Shown here piece by piece: positions 35,401-45,071 of a DNA stretch of 64,000 nt (positions are counted from its first letter, which is position 1; every line of letters begins with the position of its first letter). The position numbers and the translations under genes were made by a program. Source of the DNA: Picosynechococcus sp. PCC 7003 (GTDB lineage: Bacteria; Cyanobacteriota; Cyanobacteriia; Cyanobacteriales; MRBY01); contig NZ_CP016474.1 in NCBI RefSeq assembly GCF_001693255.1, forward strand, positions 1,754,661-1,818,660, read 5' to 3'. The notes beneath the pieces are model-generated. The model searched no databases. It saw nothing but the letters and a program-made list of their open reading frames with translations, and was not told the DNA's origin.

Positions 35401-36741
35401 ATGATGAATACCCAGTTTTCCAGTAATGCTCTCCCTACTCAATTTGACTTAAAAAATTTTTTTCAATCCGTTAAGCAACAGCACAGTGAAAAGTCTTTTA
35501 TTGGCGTATTTTGTTTGACTTTCGATCGATTCCAGCGGGTGAACGAAAACCTGGGTCATGAGGTGGCAAATCGATTATTTGCCCAGGCCATAGAGCGCTT
35601 GCGGACTGCTGTTCAACAGTATGGTGAATTAGCACATCTCAATGGTTTTGAGTTTTCTGTCGTGCTTAATCCTCTCCCGAGTAAAAAGGCGATCGCCAAT
35701 GTTGCCAAGAAAATTTTAGAGATATTTTCCCAAACCTTTTCCTTAGAACATGGCCAAGAAACCTTCGTTGGTATCAGTATTGGAATGGCAATCTATGGCC
35801 GCGATGGTTTGAATTTGGCGACCCTACTGAAAAACGCCCACACTGCGATGTTGCGCGCCCATGACCAGGGAGGGCACCAATCGATATTTTTCTCCATGGC
35901 CTTTAATATCGGGCGCTCGAACCACCTTTCTTTAGAAACAGAATTACGCAAGGCGATCGCCCAGAATGAACTAGAAGTAGTCTACCAACCCAAAATCAAT
36001 ATCCAAACAGGTCAGCTCACTGGTGCCGAAGCCCTATTACGTTGGTTTCATCCCGATCACGGTCTTATTTCTCCTGCTCGATTTATTCCTCTCGCCGAAG
36101 AAACAGGGTTAATCATTCCTATTGGTGAATTTGTAATCCAAGAAGCCTGTCGTCAACTGCGCCAATGGCAACTGACTGGACTGAAAAATTTCACCATGTC
36201 CATTAATCTTTCTGCCCGACAATTTGCCCAATTAGATTTACACCAACGCCTTAGTCAAATCATCATCGAACATCAACTTCAACCCCAAGACATCGAACTC
36301 GAACTCACTGAAAGTACCCTCGTCGGCTATGGAGATGGCTCCCTCCGTCGTCTCAAGGCCTTGAAAACCCTGGGTGTACAAATTTCCCTTGATGATTTTG
36401 GGACTGGCTACTCTGCCCTGAGCTACCTCCAGCATGCCTGTTTTGATAAGGTCAAAATCGACCGCTCTTTCATTCAGAAAATCCACAGCAACCCCGCGAA
36501 TGCCGTGATTATTAGTGCCATTATCAGCATGGCCCATAAGCTCCAAATTAAAGTCGCCGCAGAAGGGGTAGAAAGCCAGGAAGAATTGGAATTTCTCAAA
36601 CAATTTAACTGCGACGAAATCCAAGGGTTTGTCTTTAGTCGGCCAATCCACGCGGCCCAGTTTGAGCGATCGCCTTTTATGACCAATGCCTTTGAGCGTC
36701 TGGCCCCCGAAAAGCAAAATCAGTTCGCCCTAGCCGCCTAA
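35401..36741 (+). CDS. c-di-GMP phosphodiesterase, degenerate GGDEF plus EAL
   Basis: 446-residue soluble protein. Residues about 30-180 form a GGDEF fold whose signature has become NGFEF (in [13 protein letters not shown]), so cyclase activity is unlikely. The EAL domain (about 190-430) keeps the expected catalytic and metal residues: [48 protein letters not shown] and IQGFVFSRP. It should therefore hydrolyse c-di-GMP. There is no membrane segment or sensor domain. ATG 35401 is chosen; 28 upstream in-frame codons look non-coding. Its own ribosome binding site is weak. Confidence 0.85.
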   Translation: MMNTQFSSNALPTQFDLKNFFQSVKQQHSEKSFIGVFCLTFDRFQRVNENLGHEVANRLFAQAIERLRTAVQQYGELAHLNGFEFSVVLNPLPSKKAIANVAKKILEIFSQTFSLEHGQETFVGISIGMAIYGRDGLNLATLLKNAHTAMLRAHDQGGHQSIFFSMAFNIGRSNHLSLETELRKAIAQNELEVVYQPKINIQTGQLTGAEALLRWFHPDHGLISPARFIPLAEETGLIIPIGEFVIQEACRQLRQWQLTGLKNFTMSINLSARQFAQLDLHQRLSQIIIEHQLQPQDIELELTESTLVGYGDGSLRRLKALKTLGVQISLDDFGTGYSALSYLQHACFDKVKIDRSFIQKIHSNPANAVIISAIISMAHKLQIKVAAEGVESQEELEFLKQFNCDEIQGFVFSRPIHAAQFERSPFMTNAFERLAPEKQNQFALAA

Positions 36742-36814
36742 TCGTTCCCAGAAAAGACCTGAAAGTGGGGTAAACTTTTAAGCCAGTAAACCCAGACAAT
36801 ACAGGGAGACAATC

Positions 36815-37453
36815 TTGGGCATTGAACTGCGCAGCTATGTTTATCTCGATAGCCTGCAACCGCAACACGCATCCTACATTGGGACGGTCGCCCTTGGATT
36901 TCTCCCCCTACCAGGAGACTCATCCCTCTGGATTGAAGTGTCCCCAGGCATCGAAATTAACCGCATTACCGATGTGGCCCTCAAATCCACCTCCGTGCGC
37001 CCAGGGGTACAGTTTGTCGAACGTTTGTATGGGCTACTCGAAATTCACTCGCCCCGCCAAGGGGAAACCAAGGCCGCGGGCCAAGCAATCCTCGATTCCC
37101 TGGGGGTCACGGCTAAGGATTGTCTCAAACCAGAGGTGGTCTCTAGCCAAATTATTCGCAACATTGACGCCCACCAGGCCCAATTGGTAAACCGCAATCG
37201 ACGGGGACAAATGTTGTTGGCGGGTCAAACCCTCTACGTGCTGGAAGTTCAACCCGCAGCCTATGCCGCCCTCGCAGCCAATGAGGCGGAAAAATATGCC
37301 CAAATTAATATTCTTCAGGTGACGGCCGTGGGGAGTTTTGGCCGGGTTTATCTTGGGGGTGAAGAGCGGGACATTATTGCGGGTTCCCAGGCCGCCCTGG
37401 CGGCGATCGCCTATGCCCCTGGCCGACCCCAAGCAACCCAGCGTCAAGAATAA
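36815..37453 (+). CDS. ccmP: Carboxysome shell protein CcmP (tandem BMC domains)
   Basis: 212-residue BMC-T protein that forms stacked trimers with a gated pore in the beta-carboxysome shell. It starts with TTG 36815 ([21 protein letters not shown]), supported by AGGGAGA seven bases upstream and by the fit to known CcmP N-termini. Two BMC units are visible: residues 1-105 ([33 protein letters not shown]) and 106-205 ([41 protein letters not shown]). It lies apart from the main ccm cluster. A pentapeptide-repeat gene follows after 14 bases. Confidence 0.92.
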   Translation: MGIELRSYVYLDSLQPQHASYIGTVALGFLPLPGDSSLWIEVSPGIEINRITDVALKSTSVRPGVQFVERLYGLLEIHSPRQGETKAAGQAILDSLGVTAKDCLKPEVVSSQIIRNIDAHQAQLVNRNRRGQMLLAGQTLYVLEVQPAAYAALAANEAEKYAQINILQVTAVGSFGRVYLGGEERDIIAGSQAALAAIAYAPGRPQATQRQE

Positions 37454-37467
37454 TTCTGAAACGAACC

Positions 37468-38376
37468 ATGGCATCTCAACCGCTCACTATCCTCAAACAA
37501 GGCACCCTGGCCTGGCTCCAATGGCGGCAAGCTAACCCTTCAGTGATCCCTGACTTGAGTCACGGCAACCTGAGCCGACTTAACTTGCGGGGGATAGATC
37601 TCAGTCGCTGTAATCTGTCCCAATGTCTCCTTGACCACAGTCGTTTGATTGCCGCTAACCTCCAACAAGCCGATCTGAGTAGTGCCCAGGGGGAATCGCT
37701 GCACCTTCTGGATGCCAATTTGCAGTCTGTCAACGGCAGTAATGGCCACTTTGCCAATAGTAATTTTTCGGGGGCCGACCTCAGTTTTGCCAACTTGATC
37801 GGGGCGGACTTGCGTCAATGTTGTTTGCAGGGGGTCAATTTCTACCACACCAATTTGATCGGTGCCAATCTCCGCTACAGCAGTCTCCTGGGGGCAAACC
37901 TCAGCCAAGCCCAACTGCATCGCGCTAATTTAAGCGAAACAAACCTGAATGAAGTGAGTTTCAACGAAGCGGATCTCAGCCAAGCCAATTTATTTGAGGC
38001 GGAAGTCGGTCAGGGACAGCTTTATAAAGTTAAACTTATGGGCGCAGATTTGACCCAAGCCCACCTCCACCACAGCTATCTATTTGGGGCAAATCTCCAG
38101 GGGGCAACCCTCCGTAAAACCGATCTGCGCTGGAGTAATCTGGCCTATAGCAATCTGGTAGGGGCTGACTTAGATACGGTAAATCTTCGGGGAGCAGATC
38201 TGAGCCATAGTGATCTCACCGGGGCGTCTCTGGTGGGGGCAAATCTGCGGGGCTGTCTGCTCCGGGGGGCAAATCTCCAGGGTTGTAACTTAGAAAATGC
38301 CAACCTAGAAGGGGTTGCTTTGGGACGGGTCAATTTGCAGGGGGCAATCATGCCCGATGGTCAACGACGTTGTTAG
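37468..38376 (+). CDS. Pentapeptide-repeat protein
   Basis: 302-residue protein made almost wholly of A(D/N)LXX pentapeptides from about residue 28 to the end (NLSRLNLRGIDLSRCNLSQC, ANLIGADLRQCCLQGVNFY, ANLRGCLLRGANLQGCNLEN). It should fold as a right-handed quadrilateral beta-helix of roughly 13 coils. There is no signal peptide or membrane segment, so it is probably cytoplasmic. It is 14 bases behind ccmP on the same strand and very likely cotranscribed, which raises a link to carboxysomes. Functions of cyanobacterial members are mostly unknown. Confidence 0.85.
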   Translation: MASQPLTILKQGTLAWLQWRQANPSVIPDLSHGNLSRLNLRGIDLSRCNLSQCLLDHSRLIAANLQQADLSSAQGESLHLLDANLQSVNGSNGHFANSNFSGADLSFANLIGADLRQCCLQGVNFYHTNLIGANLRYSSLLGANLSQAQLHRANLSETNLNEVSFNEADLSQANLFEAEVGQGQLYKVKLMGADLTQAHLHHSYLFGANLQGATLRKTDLRWSNLAYSNLVGADLDTVNLRGADLSHSDLTGASLVGANLRGCLLRGANLQGCNLENANLEGVALGRVNLQGAIMPDGQRRC

Positions 38377-38457
38377 ATTCGGTGCTATGTCGCTGGGAAA
38401 GGCTGTGTAATTAAGACTTAAGCTAGGATTGATGTAGTCCCTGCGGAGTCGAGATCT

Positions 38458-38841
38458 ATGTCTGAATTTGGCGATCGCCTTGGTGAAAATCGTCTGCGGC
38501 AATTACGTCTTTACCTCTATTTGGTGCCAATCCTCGGTTTTTTTCCGGCATTATGGCAGCTCTATGGATCTAAAGGCGATCGCCGTGAACAACAGATCAG
38601 TCGCCAGGCCATTATGCTAATGCTGAGCTGGCTAAGTCTCTACCTGGGGTTAGGCTGGGGGAGCGGGCATCTGGCAGGCATCGGAGGCTTTCGGGTGATG
38701 TATCTCAATGCCCTCTTGACGTCTGGATATTTTCTCGGTTGCTTTGTTTTGATGGTGCGTGTTTGGCAAAAATCCGCTAAAACAACCCCAACAAGCACTG
38801 ACCCGGTGGCTGACAATTTCGAGGAGTATTTTCTCAAGTAA
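38458..38841 (+). CDS. Conserved membrane protein with three hydrophobic segments
   Basis: 127 residues, starting MSEFGDRLGENRLRQLRLYL. Hydrophobic stretches lie at about residues 18-37, 52-70 and 78-102. A basic segment with GSKGDRREQQISRQAI lies between the first two. The C-terminal tail is polar and acidic (ADNFEEYFLK). No family recognised. A HIP1 palindrome is inside the fifth to eighth codons. It precedes the LCP gene by about 90 bases and may be cotranscribed with it. Confidence 0.55.
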   Translation: MSEFGDRLGENRLRQLRLYLYLVPILGFFPALWQLYGSKGDRREQQISRQAIMLMLSWLSLYLGLGWGSGHLAGIGGFRVMYLNALLTSGYFLGCFVLMVRVWQKSAKTTPTSTDPVADNFEEYFLK

Positions 38842-38934
38842 AACTCACCAAAAGTGGAACCTCTGGTTTAGCATAGCTATCAAAGTATTTCGTCCCGCAA
38901 TTTTTAGTGTGGTCTTTCCGGTGTGAGGAAACCT

Positions 38935-40398
38935 GTGCCTGCAACAAAATCATCCCTAGCAAATCAACGTCTATCGGCCAAAGCAACCCAAAAACAAAAA
39001 AACGCTAAAGCGAACCTGTTTCAGAAGTCGCCTACGAAAAAACGGCGGCCCCTTTCAACCTGGCACTGGTTGATGATTTGGTGCGGTTTGACGGGCGTTT
39101 CGATTGTGTCTGCTACGGCGGGTGCTTTACTGGCGGTGTCTCTTTCCTCCACACCCCTCCGCCAAACCCCCATCGCCCCGGAAGAACTCAATGTCTTTTC
39201 CCAGGATGAGGCGATCGCCAAACAATCCCTCCGCTTACCAGAACTGACGCGCCCTGTAAATATCCTGCTGCTAGGGACAAAAGTGCTCACCTCTGAAGTG
39301 GACGACGGTACCAGTGAAGATCTCGGTTACCATGCCCTCGTCAATTCCTTTGAGGGGCTGGCCGATACCATGCTATTGCTGCGTTTTGACCCTGCTGACA
39401 AACAATTGTCAATCCTCTCTATTCCCCGGGATACCCAGGCTAATATCGAAGGTTACGGCCTCTCGAAAATTAACCATGCCAACGCCTACGGTGGTGCTGT
39501 CCTCACCGCCAAAACCGTAAGTGATCTCCTGGGTGGCGTCGAAATTGACCGCTACATCCGCGTCAATGTCCAGGGCATTGGCAAACTCATCGATGCCCTC
39601 GGTGGGGTCACTGTCTACGTCCCCAAGGACATGAAATACCAGGACGATAGCCAGCGCCTCTACATCAACCTCAAGGAAGGGGAACAGCACCTCAATGGCG
39701 ACGAAGCCCTCCAATTTCTCCGGTTCCGCTACGACGAATATGGGGATATTGGTCGCGTCCAACGCCAACAAACGTTGATCCGTGCCGTTCTAGAGCAAGG
39801 CTTAACCCCCAGTACCTTGGTGAAATTTCCCCAGGTAATGTCGATTATTCAATCCCACATTGATACGAACATGAGCGTGCAAGAACTGATTGCCCTCGCT
39901 GGCTTTGGTTCTCAGATCGACCGCAGTAATATTCAGATGGTGATGCTCCCAGGGGAATTTAGTGGCGATGGCAGAAACGGCAGCACGAGCTATTGGTTAC
40001 CCCACCGCAGCCGCATTAGTCGGGTCATGGCCCAGCATTTTGACTTGCAAACCGATTACGCGAGCAATTTAGATTTTCTCTCTCCTGGGAATGTTCGCAT
40101 TGCAATCCAAGACAGTACCGGCAACCCCCAAGCGGTGCGATCGCTCCTTCAGCATTTAAATGAAACAGGTTATAGTCGGGTCAGTATCGCCCAGGACTGG
40201 TCAGAACCCTTGGAAAGCACACGCATCGTGGCCCAAAAAGGCGATGACCTCGCAGCTTCCGAAATTCGCGCGAACCTGGGTTTTGGGGAAGTGCGGGTAG
40301 AAAGTACCGGAGTATTAAATTCTGACATCACGATTCAACTCGGCCGAGATTGGCTTCCCCTCGCAAATAACCTTCCCGGTCAAACAACGGTCAATTAG
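38935..40398 (+). CDS. LytR-CpsA-Psr (LCP) family protein
   Basis: 487-residue membrane-anchored phosphotransferase family thought to attach glycopolymers to the cell wall. A basic N-terminal tail and one membrane helix (about residues 48-70) precede the LCP domain. That domain carries [67 protein letters not shown] and [20 protein letters not shown], with the Arg and Asp residues that bind polyprenyl phosphate. The last 110 residues resemble a LytR_C domain. GTG 38935 is chosen because AGGA is five bases upstream; a GTG at 38923 has none. It ends tail-to-tail with purT, overlapping 4 bases. Confidence 0.88.
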   Translation: MPATKSSLANQRLSAKATQKQKNAKANLFQKSPTKKRRPLSTWHWLMIWCGLTGVSIVSATAGALLAVSLSSTPLRQTPIAPEELNVFSQDEAIAKQSLRLPELTRPVNILLLGTKVLTSEVDDGTSEDLGYHALVNSFEGLADTMLLLRFDPADKQLSILSIPRDTQANIEGYGLSKINHANAYGGAVLTAKTVSDLLGGVEIDRYIRVNVQGIGKLIDALGGVTVYVPKDMKYQDDSQRLYINLKEGEQHLNGDEALQFLRFRYDEYGDIGRVQRQQTLIRAVLEQGLTPSTLVKFPQVMSIIQSHIDTNMSVQELIALAGFGSQIDRSNIQMVMLPGEFSGDGRNGSTSYWLPHRSRISRVMAQHFDLQTDYASNLDFLSPGNVRIAIQDSTGNPQAVRSLLQHLNETGYSRVSIAQDWSEPLESTRIVAQKGDDLAASEIRANLGFGEVRVESTGVLNSDITIQLGRDWLPLANNLPGQTTVN

Positions 40399-41567
40399 AG
40401 GGATTCAACAATTTTGATTGTGGCGGCGGCTGTTGTTGCTTTTTGGCGGGCTTCAGCGGCATCTTTCCCCTTGGCGAGGGCGACCCCCATGCGACGATAG
40501 GGACGAGAATCAGGCTTGCCAAATAAACGGAGATCTGTGTCTGGAATAGCCAAGGCTTCCGCAACGCCTGTAAAGGTAATTTGATCGCTATTTTTCTCGG
40601 CTAAAATCACCGCACTAGCCGCCGGACTCAGCAGTTCAATCGTGGGAATCGGTAAGCCAAGGATCGCCCGGAGATGTAATTCAAACTCATTAAGATTCTG
40701 GGAGATGAGCGTCACCATGCCGGTGTCGTGGGGCCGGGGCGATAGTTCAGAGAAAATGACTTCATCTTTGGTGATAAAAAATTCCACGCCAAAAATGCCA
40801 GCGCCACCGAGTTTATCGGTGACTTTACGGGCAATGTCTTGGGCATCTTTTACTTGGGATTCTGTTAAACCCACGGGTTGCCAAGATTCTTGGTAATCGC
40901 CCCGTTCTTGACGATGGGCGATCGCCGGACAAAAGAGCGTTTCTCCTGCCCACTGGCGGATGGTTAACAGCGTAATCTCGACTTCAAAATCGATAAATTC
41001 TTCGATGATAATTTTGGCGGTGTCACCTCGAGCGCCCTCAATAGCGTAATTCCAAGCCGCTTCTAATTCGTCGGCGTTGTTCACCACGGATTGCCCTTTG
41101 CCCGAGGAGGACATCACGGGTTTGATCACGTTGGGAAAACCGATATCTTGGGCCACGGTTTTGAGTTCTTCGAGGTTGGTGGCGTAGGCGTATTTGGCGG
41201 TGCGTAAACCTAATTCTTCGCTGGCGAGATCCCGGATGCGATCGCGGTTCATGGTGAAGTTGGTGGCAGCGGCGGTGGGAATGACAGTGTAACCAGCTTG
41301 CTCAAGTTCAAGGAGCTTTTCGGTGCGAATCGCTTCCACTTCCGGCACGATCAGATCCGGTTGATGTTTTTTGATCACAGCTTCGAGGGCAGCCCCATCG
41401 AGCATCGAAATGACTTCCCGTTGATCGGCCACTTGCATCGCTGGGGCATTGTCATAGCGATCAACTGCAATCACGGTATTGCCTAAGCGTTGGGCGGCGA
41501 TCGCCACTTCTTTCCCCAGTTCTCCAGAACCCAACAACATGATTTTTTTCGGTAATGCGATCGCCAT
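40395..41567 (-). CDS. purT: Formate-dependent phosphoribosylglycinamide formyltransferase
   Basis: 390-residue ATP-grasp enzyme that makes formylglycinamide ribonucleotide from GAR, formate and ATP in purine synthesis. It starts [20 protein letters not shown]; the HIP1 palindrome overlaps codons 2-4. ATG 41567 has AGGTG just upstream, while the longer frame to 41591 lacks support. Signatures include [84 protein letters not shown] and [10 protein letters not shown]. Confidence 0.95.
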   Translation of the reverse strand: MAIALPKKIMLLGSGELGKEVAIAAQRLGNTVIAVDRYDNAPAMQVADQREVISMLDGAALEAVIKKHQPDLIVPEVEAIRTEKLLELEQAGYTVIPTAAATNFTMNRDRIRDLASEELGLRTAKYAYATNLEELKTVAQDIGFPNVIKPVMSSSGKGQSVVNNADELEAAWNYAIEGARGDTAKIIIEEFIDFEVEITLLTIRQWAGETLFCPAIAHRQERGDYQESWQPVGLTESQVKDAQDIARKVTDKLGGAGIFGVEFFITKDEVIFSELSPRPHDTGMVTLISQNLNEFELHLRAILGLPIPTIELLSPAASAVILAEKNSDQITFTGVAEALAIPDTDLRLFGKPDSRPYRRMGVALAKGKDAAEARQKATTAAATIKIVESL

Positions 41568-41612
41568 TTTTTCACCTATTGCCAAGAACAAAACAGAGAT
41601 ATCATACCGTTT

Positions 41613-42806
41613 TTAGCCGTACACACGCCCCCGCCAAGCCTTGGGTTTTCTTCGGGCTGACAGGAAAATCCGCGCCACTGCAAAGGGATCGGCCAAGGGC
41701 GATAGCCAAAACAATAAAGCACTTTTTCCCTCGCTAAATTGGCGGTCGTAAGAACCGGAAATGGCCAACAGCATCCCAAAGCGCACCAGGAGCAAAAAGA
41801 CATTTAAGCCTAACCAGCTAGACAAAAAGGGGTTGCTTAGACCTTCTTCGAGGCCCCCAAACAGCAGCATCGTTAAGGGAATCGGTAAGCCTTGCACCAT
41901 CGTCAGCAGCCATAGTTGCCCCCAGAGTTCCGTCTGGGAAGTGGCATCCTTTAAATCAAGCGATCGCCCCCATTCGTCCCAGGTTTCGCGCATCCCTTCG
42001 TACATTCTGACTTTAATAATTTTCGCCCCATCGAGAAAACCAACCTTATAACCCGCCTTCGCAATATTTCTTGCCAGGGTCACATCATCACAAAACGATC
42101 CCGCCGCCGAACGGTAGCCCCCGACTTTTTCTAATACCTTACGCCGACAGAGGAAACATTGCCCGTTGGCCATCACACTGTCTTGATCCGGCTGGCGAAT
42201 CCCCGCCACATCAAAGCGAAAGAGTAGGGTCATCAACAGGGCCGGTTGTAACCACCATTCCCCCGGCGATCGCAAAATAAACTGGGGCGACAAGGAAACC
42301 AAATCAAACCCTTCCTCCTCGGCGGCCTGCAACACACTGGCGATCATGCCCCGTTGCGGTTGGGTATCGGCATCCACTCCTAAAATCCACTCGCTGTCTG
42401 GCGAACTGTGCTCAAAGCCCCAATTCAACGCCCAGGGACGGCCCACCCAACCCTGGGGCAGCGGATCATCCGTTAATAACCGAAACCGAGGATCAGCCTT
42501 GGCTTGCGCTAAAACTTTTTCCCTGGTGCCATCGGTGGAATTACTATCAACGACGAGGATTTCTCGCACTTCATAGCTCTGCTGACTTAGTCCATCCAGG
42601 CAGGGTTGGATCCGTTCTGCTTCGTTGAGGCTCGGCACCACCACCGTCACCGCAGCCAAATTGTTCGAATGGGAGGGCTTCGGTGTCAAAGGCGATCGCC
42701 GCACGGCCCCCTTCATCAACCGCGCCAGGACAATCAAGGCCCCACTACCCTGAATGAGTAGCCCCAACAAGCAAACACCACCGATCCATACCGGGGAAAA
42801 ATCCAT
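41613..42806 (-). CDS. cruG: Carotenoid 2'-O-glycosyltransferase, CruG-type
   Basis: 397-residue family-2 glycosyltransferase with membrane helices at the N-terminus and three or so near the C-terminus. GT-A features are VTVVVPSLNEAERIQPCLDGL, VVDSNSTDGTREKV and ILGVDADTQPQRGM, where the DxD binds the nucleotide sugar. CDDVTLARNIAKAGYKVGFLDG follows. Its place directly behind cruF matches the arrangement described in Synechococcus sp. PCC 7002, where CruG glycosylates myxol to make myxoxanthophyll. The glycosyltransferase call is certain; the CruG assignment rests on context. Confidence 0.85.
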   Translation of the reverse strand: MDFSPVWIGGVCLLGLLIQGSGALIVLARLMKGAVRRSPLTPKPSHSNNLAAVTVVVPSLNEAERIQPCLDGLSQQSYEVREILVVDSNSTDGTREKVLAQAKADPRFRLLTDDPLPQGWVGRPWALNWGFEHSSPDSEWILGVDADTQPQRGMIASVLQAAEEEGFDLVSLSPQFILRSPGEWWLQPALLMTLLFRFDVAGIRQPDQDSVMANGQCFLCRRKVLEKVGGYRSAAGSFCDDVTLARNIAKAGYKVGFLDGAKIIKVRMYEGMRETWDEWGRSLDLKDATSQTELWGQLWLLTMVQGLPIPLTMLLFGGLEEGLSNPFLSSWLGLNVFLLLVRFGMLLAISGSYDRQFSEGKSALLFWLSPLADPFAVARIFLSARRKPKAWRGRVYG

Positions 42807-42838
42807 AACTTAAGTAATTTCCAACTAAAAATAAACAC

Positions 42839-42867
42839 AAAAAACCCCCAGTTTTGAATTATGGGGG
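42839..42867 (-). terminator. Terminator between cruF and cruG
   Basis: On the minus strand GGGGG/CCCCC halves (42867-42863 and 42849-42845) flank a 13-base loop and are followed by TTTTTT. It lies after cruF and before the cruG start, so it may limit read-through into cruG. Confidence 0.75.
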
Positions 42868-42883
42868 CGATACGAAAAAGTAG

Positions 42884-43792
42884 TTAACGACCAGCACCCA
42901 CTGGCATTTTTCCAGTCGTGGTATCTACTACCGGCATCGTCGTCGTTGATTGGCTCGCTTTGGGAATGCTGAAGTACAGCACGGTAATTGGTGCCAAGCC
43001 CAGCAGAATCCCCAACAGAATGGGGGGATAAATGCCGCCACCAATGCTCATCATCATCGCAAAACCGAAATTCAAGAGATACATCGCGAAGGGCAGCATC
43101 AATTGTTCCCGGGAAAGATTAAGCGGTTGCTTGCCCCAAAACAGGCTGGCAATGCCCATAAACACACAACCTGTCCCGAACCAACCGGAGAAATTTTCAT
43201 AGGGCATCCCAAAAAATGGCCCCACTACTTCCCATTCCCAGAAAGGCACAGCGGTTTGGCTCATGCCCGGATCTAAAACAAAATCCCAAGAAGTGAGCAG
43301 TAAAGACCCAAGGGCGATCGCCGCCAGAAAATACACCCAACGGGGCAAATTATATTTTTGCAAACCCACCCGCGCGATCAGAAAACTACTAAAGCCCAGG
43401 TAGAACCAGGATAGAGGAATGGTAAAGGGAACTAACCCCGCAATCTTGTAGCCCAAACCGCTGGTGTAGTGATACGCCCCAAACGGAAATCCCGTACTGG
43501 TGCCCATTAGTTCCGCTGACACCGACACCGCCAGCGCTGGCACCAGAAAAGACAACAAATATTTCTTTCCCAACAGGCGATAAGCATAAACAGTGACGGC
43601 AGCCATCCCCAGGAGCATGTACATCACACCACCGTTGGCCATCGAGAGACGAAAAGCAACCTGGCCAAAATCTGGCAAGCTGGCAATGAAATTGGCATTT
43701 GGTAAAACAAGCAGTAAGCCCGCTAAACCAAAGGCCATGGCCAACCCATGACCCCACAATAGATATTCTTCTGGCTTGAGCCTAATTTTCAT
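42884..43792 (-). CDS. cruF: Carotenoid 1',2'-hydratase CruF
   Basis: 302-residue polytopic membrane protein of the DUF422/CruF family. It hydrates the psi end of gamma-carotene derivatives on the path to myxol glycosides. About seven to eight helices. Conserved-looking polar motifs are SAELMGTSTGFPFGAYHYTSG, LGYKIAGLVPFTIPLSWFYLG, SWDFVLDPGMS and WEWEVVGPFFGMPYENFSGWF. ATG 43792 is chosen, with an AGGAGGT about 11 bases upstream; the frame extends much further but without family resemblance. cruG follows on the same strand beyond a terminator. Confidence 0.9.
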   Translation of the reverse strand: MKIRLKPEEYLLWGHGLAMAFGLAGLLLVLPNANFIASLPDFGQVAFRLSMANGGVMYMLLGMAAVTVYAYRLLGKKYLLSFLVPALAVSVSAELMGTSTGFPFGAYHYTSGLGYKIAGLVPFTIPLSWFYLGFSSFLIARVGLQKYNLPRWVYFLAAIALGSLLLTSWDFVLDPGMSQTAVPFWEWEVVGPFFGMPYENFSGWFGTGCVFMGIASLFWGKQPLNLSREQLMLPFAMYLLNFGFAMMMSIGGGIYPPILLGILLGLAPITVLYFSIPKASQSTTTMPVVDTTTGKMPVGAGR

Positions 43793-43862
43793 AACTGGCG
43801 CTGACCTCCTGGCGTCCCTGGGGCGCAAAATTGAACTGAGAAGCAATTGACACTCCCCATAG

Positions 43863-43880
43863 TTTACAAAAAATTGTAAA
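43863..43880. promoter_or_regulatory. Perfect inverted repeat between cruF and the response regulator
   Basis: TTTACAA-aaaa-TTGTAAA, 18 bases, in the 239-base divergent region. A further GTTACAAA lies at about 43896. TTTACA-type half sites resemble those of RpaB HLR1 elements, although HLR1 is a direct repeat. Candidate operator. Confidence 0.4.
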
Positions 43881-44031
43881 TAAATCTGTAGATCGGTTAC
43901 AAAACAACCTCCCATGTTGTTCGGTATTCGTAATACCCTTGGTTTGATTGCGTTTTTTAAAGGTGGGATCAAACCCTCCGGAGTATTGCTGGGCAAACTC
44001 CAACATGTTTACTTTCAGCGGGTGCAGGTTC

Positions 44032-44694
44032 ATGAAACGGATTCTCGTAATTGATGATGATCCTATCTTGCAAAAGATTTTAGAAAACTTACTGACGCAA
44101 GCTGGGTATATCGTCGAGGTCGTTTTTTCTGGCAAGCAGGGACTCGATATTTGGCTTGAGTTTCAACCAGATTTAATCGTTTCTGATGTTTGCATGCCGG
44201 AAATGGATGGCTTTGAATTCTGCCGGTATATTCGTTCCCAACCGACAGGGCAGTTAATTCCATTCTTATTTTTGTCGAGTCAGACGGATTTAGAGGCCCG
44301 CATTGAGGGGCATTTTTCGGGGGCGGACGACTACATCGCCAAACCTTTTGAAATGAAAGAGTTGTTGGCCAAAATTGAGCGTCAACTAGCCAGGTCAGAG
44401 GAAATCCAAGCAGAAATGCAACGACTCGCTGCCCAGGCTAACATTGAACAGATGAAGCAAGCCCCAGAGCCACTCCCGCTAACCCCCGCTGAGATGCGTG
44501 TTTTTGGGGAGGCCGTCCAGGGTTGGACAAATAAGCAAATTAGTGAGCATCTCTATGTGAGTCCACGCACGGTACAGACCCACCTCAGTAGTATCTTGAG
44601 TAAGTTAGGGCTTGAGAATCGGTCTCAATTGGTACGGTTTGCCTACGAAAATGGCTATGAAAAACCAGTGGATACCTCCTCGACGCAAGACTAA
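44032..44694 (+). CDS. NarL/LuxR-type response regulator
   Basis: 220-residue two-component regulator. The receiver domain (residues 1-120) begins MKRILVIDDDPILQKILENL, with the phospho-acceptor Asp in LIVSDVCMPEMDG, a Thr/Ser-equivalent in FLSSQT and the Lys in YIAKPFEMKELL. A helical linker rich in Gln/Glu/Met follows, then a LuxR-type HTH (LTPAEMRVFGEAVQGWTNKQISEHLYVSPRTVQTHLSSILSKLGL). ATG 44032 is the start that gives a normal receiver. No sensor kinase gene is adjacent. Targets unknown, but cruF lies divergently. Confidence 0.88.
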   Translation: MKRILVIDDDPILQKILENLLTQAGYIVEVVFSGKQGLDIWLEFQPDLIVSDVCMPEMDGFEFCRYIRSQPTGQLIPFLFLSSQTDLEARIEGHFSGADDYIAKPFEMKELLAKIERQLARSEEIQAEMQRLAAQANIEQMKQAPEPLPLTPAEMRVFGEAVQGWTNKQISEHLYVSPRTVQTHLSSILSKLGLENRSQLVRFAYENGYEKPVDTSSTQD

Positions 44695-44710
44695 GAGCTG
44701 ACTTATAAAG

Positions 44711-44819
44711 CCCCCAGCCCCCAGTCTGGGGGAGATTTTCGGTCAATCAATTGGGATCAGAGTCCCCCATTTTGCCGGAGCTTTAGTGAGGAGCTTTAGT
44801 GAGGAGATTTAGGGGGCAA
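44711..44819. repeat. C/G-run REP-like repeat with 13-base tandem duplication
   Basis: Palindromic CCCCCAG-T-CTGGGGG (44718-44732) stands right behind the response regulator and may act as its terminator. Downstream, GAGCTTTAGTGAG is repeated exactly twice in tandem (44778-44790, 44791-44803), then GAGATTTAGGGGGC. The GATTTAGGGGG word recurs at 47644-47690. The rest of the 377-base gap to gun4 holds no gene that I can see. Confidence 0.55.
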
Positions 44820-45071
44820 ACCAAGAAATTCATTTACTTTACAAATAGCCTCTAAAAGTCAGGCAGTTTACAGTGTTGTGAACAAGATTCTTAAGCAAGA
44901 GTCAATATTTCCTACTGTGTCCTGTGATAGTCTGGTTTGATGGTGATTTCCGTCTAACTGGGTAGAGCCTTATCGCTCTGCTTGACTCAATAGTGATTTT
45001 GACGGCGATCGCCTACGCACTACATCCATCACAACATTTTTGACGCAACACATTGGGGAGACACAATTTAC

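Noticed and set aside
43782-44135. 117-codon minus-strand frame upstream of cruF
   Set aside because: Covers the cruF promoter region and the antisense of the response regulator; no recognisable protein.
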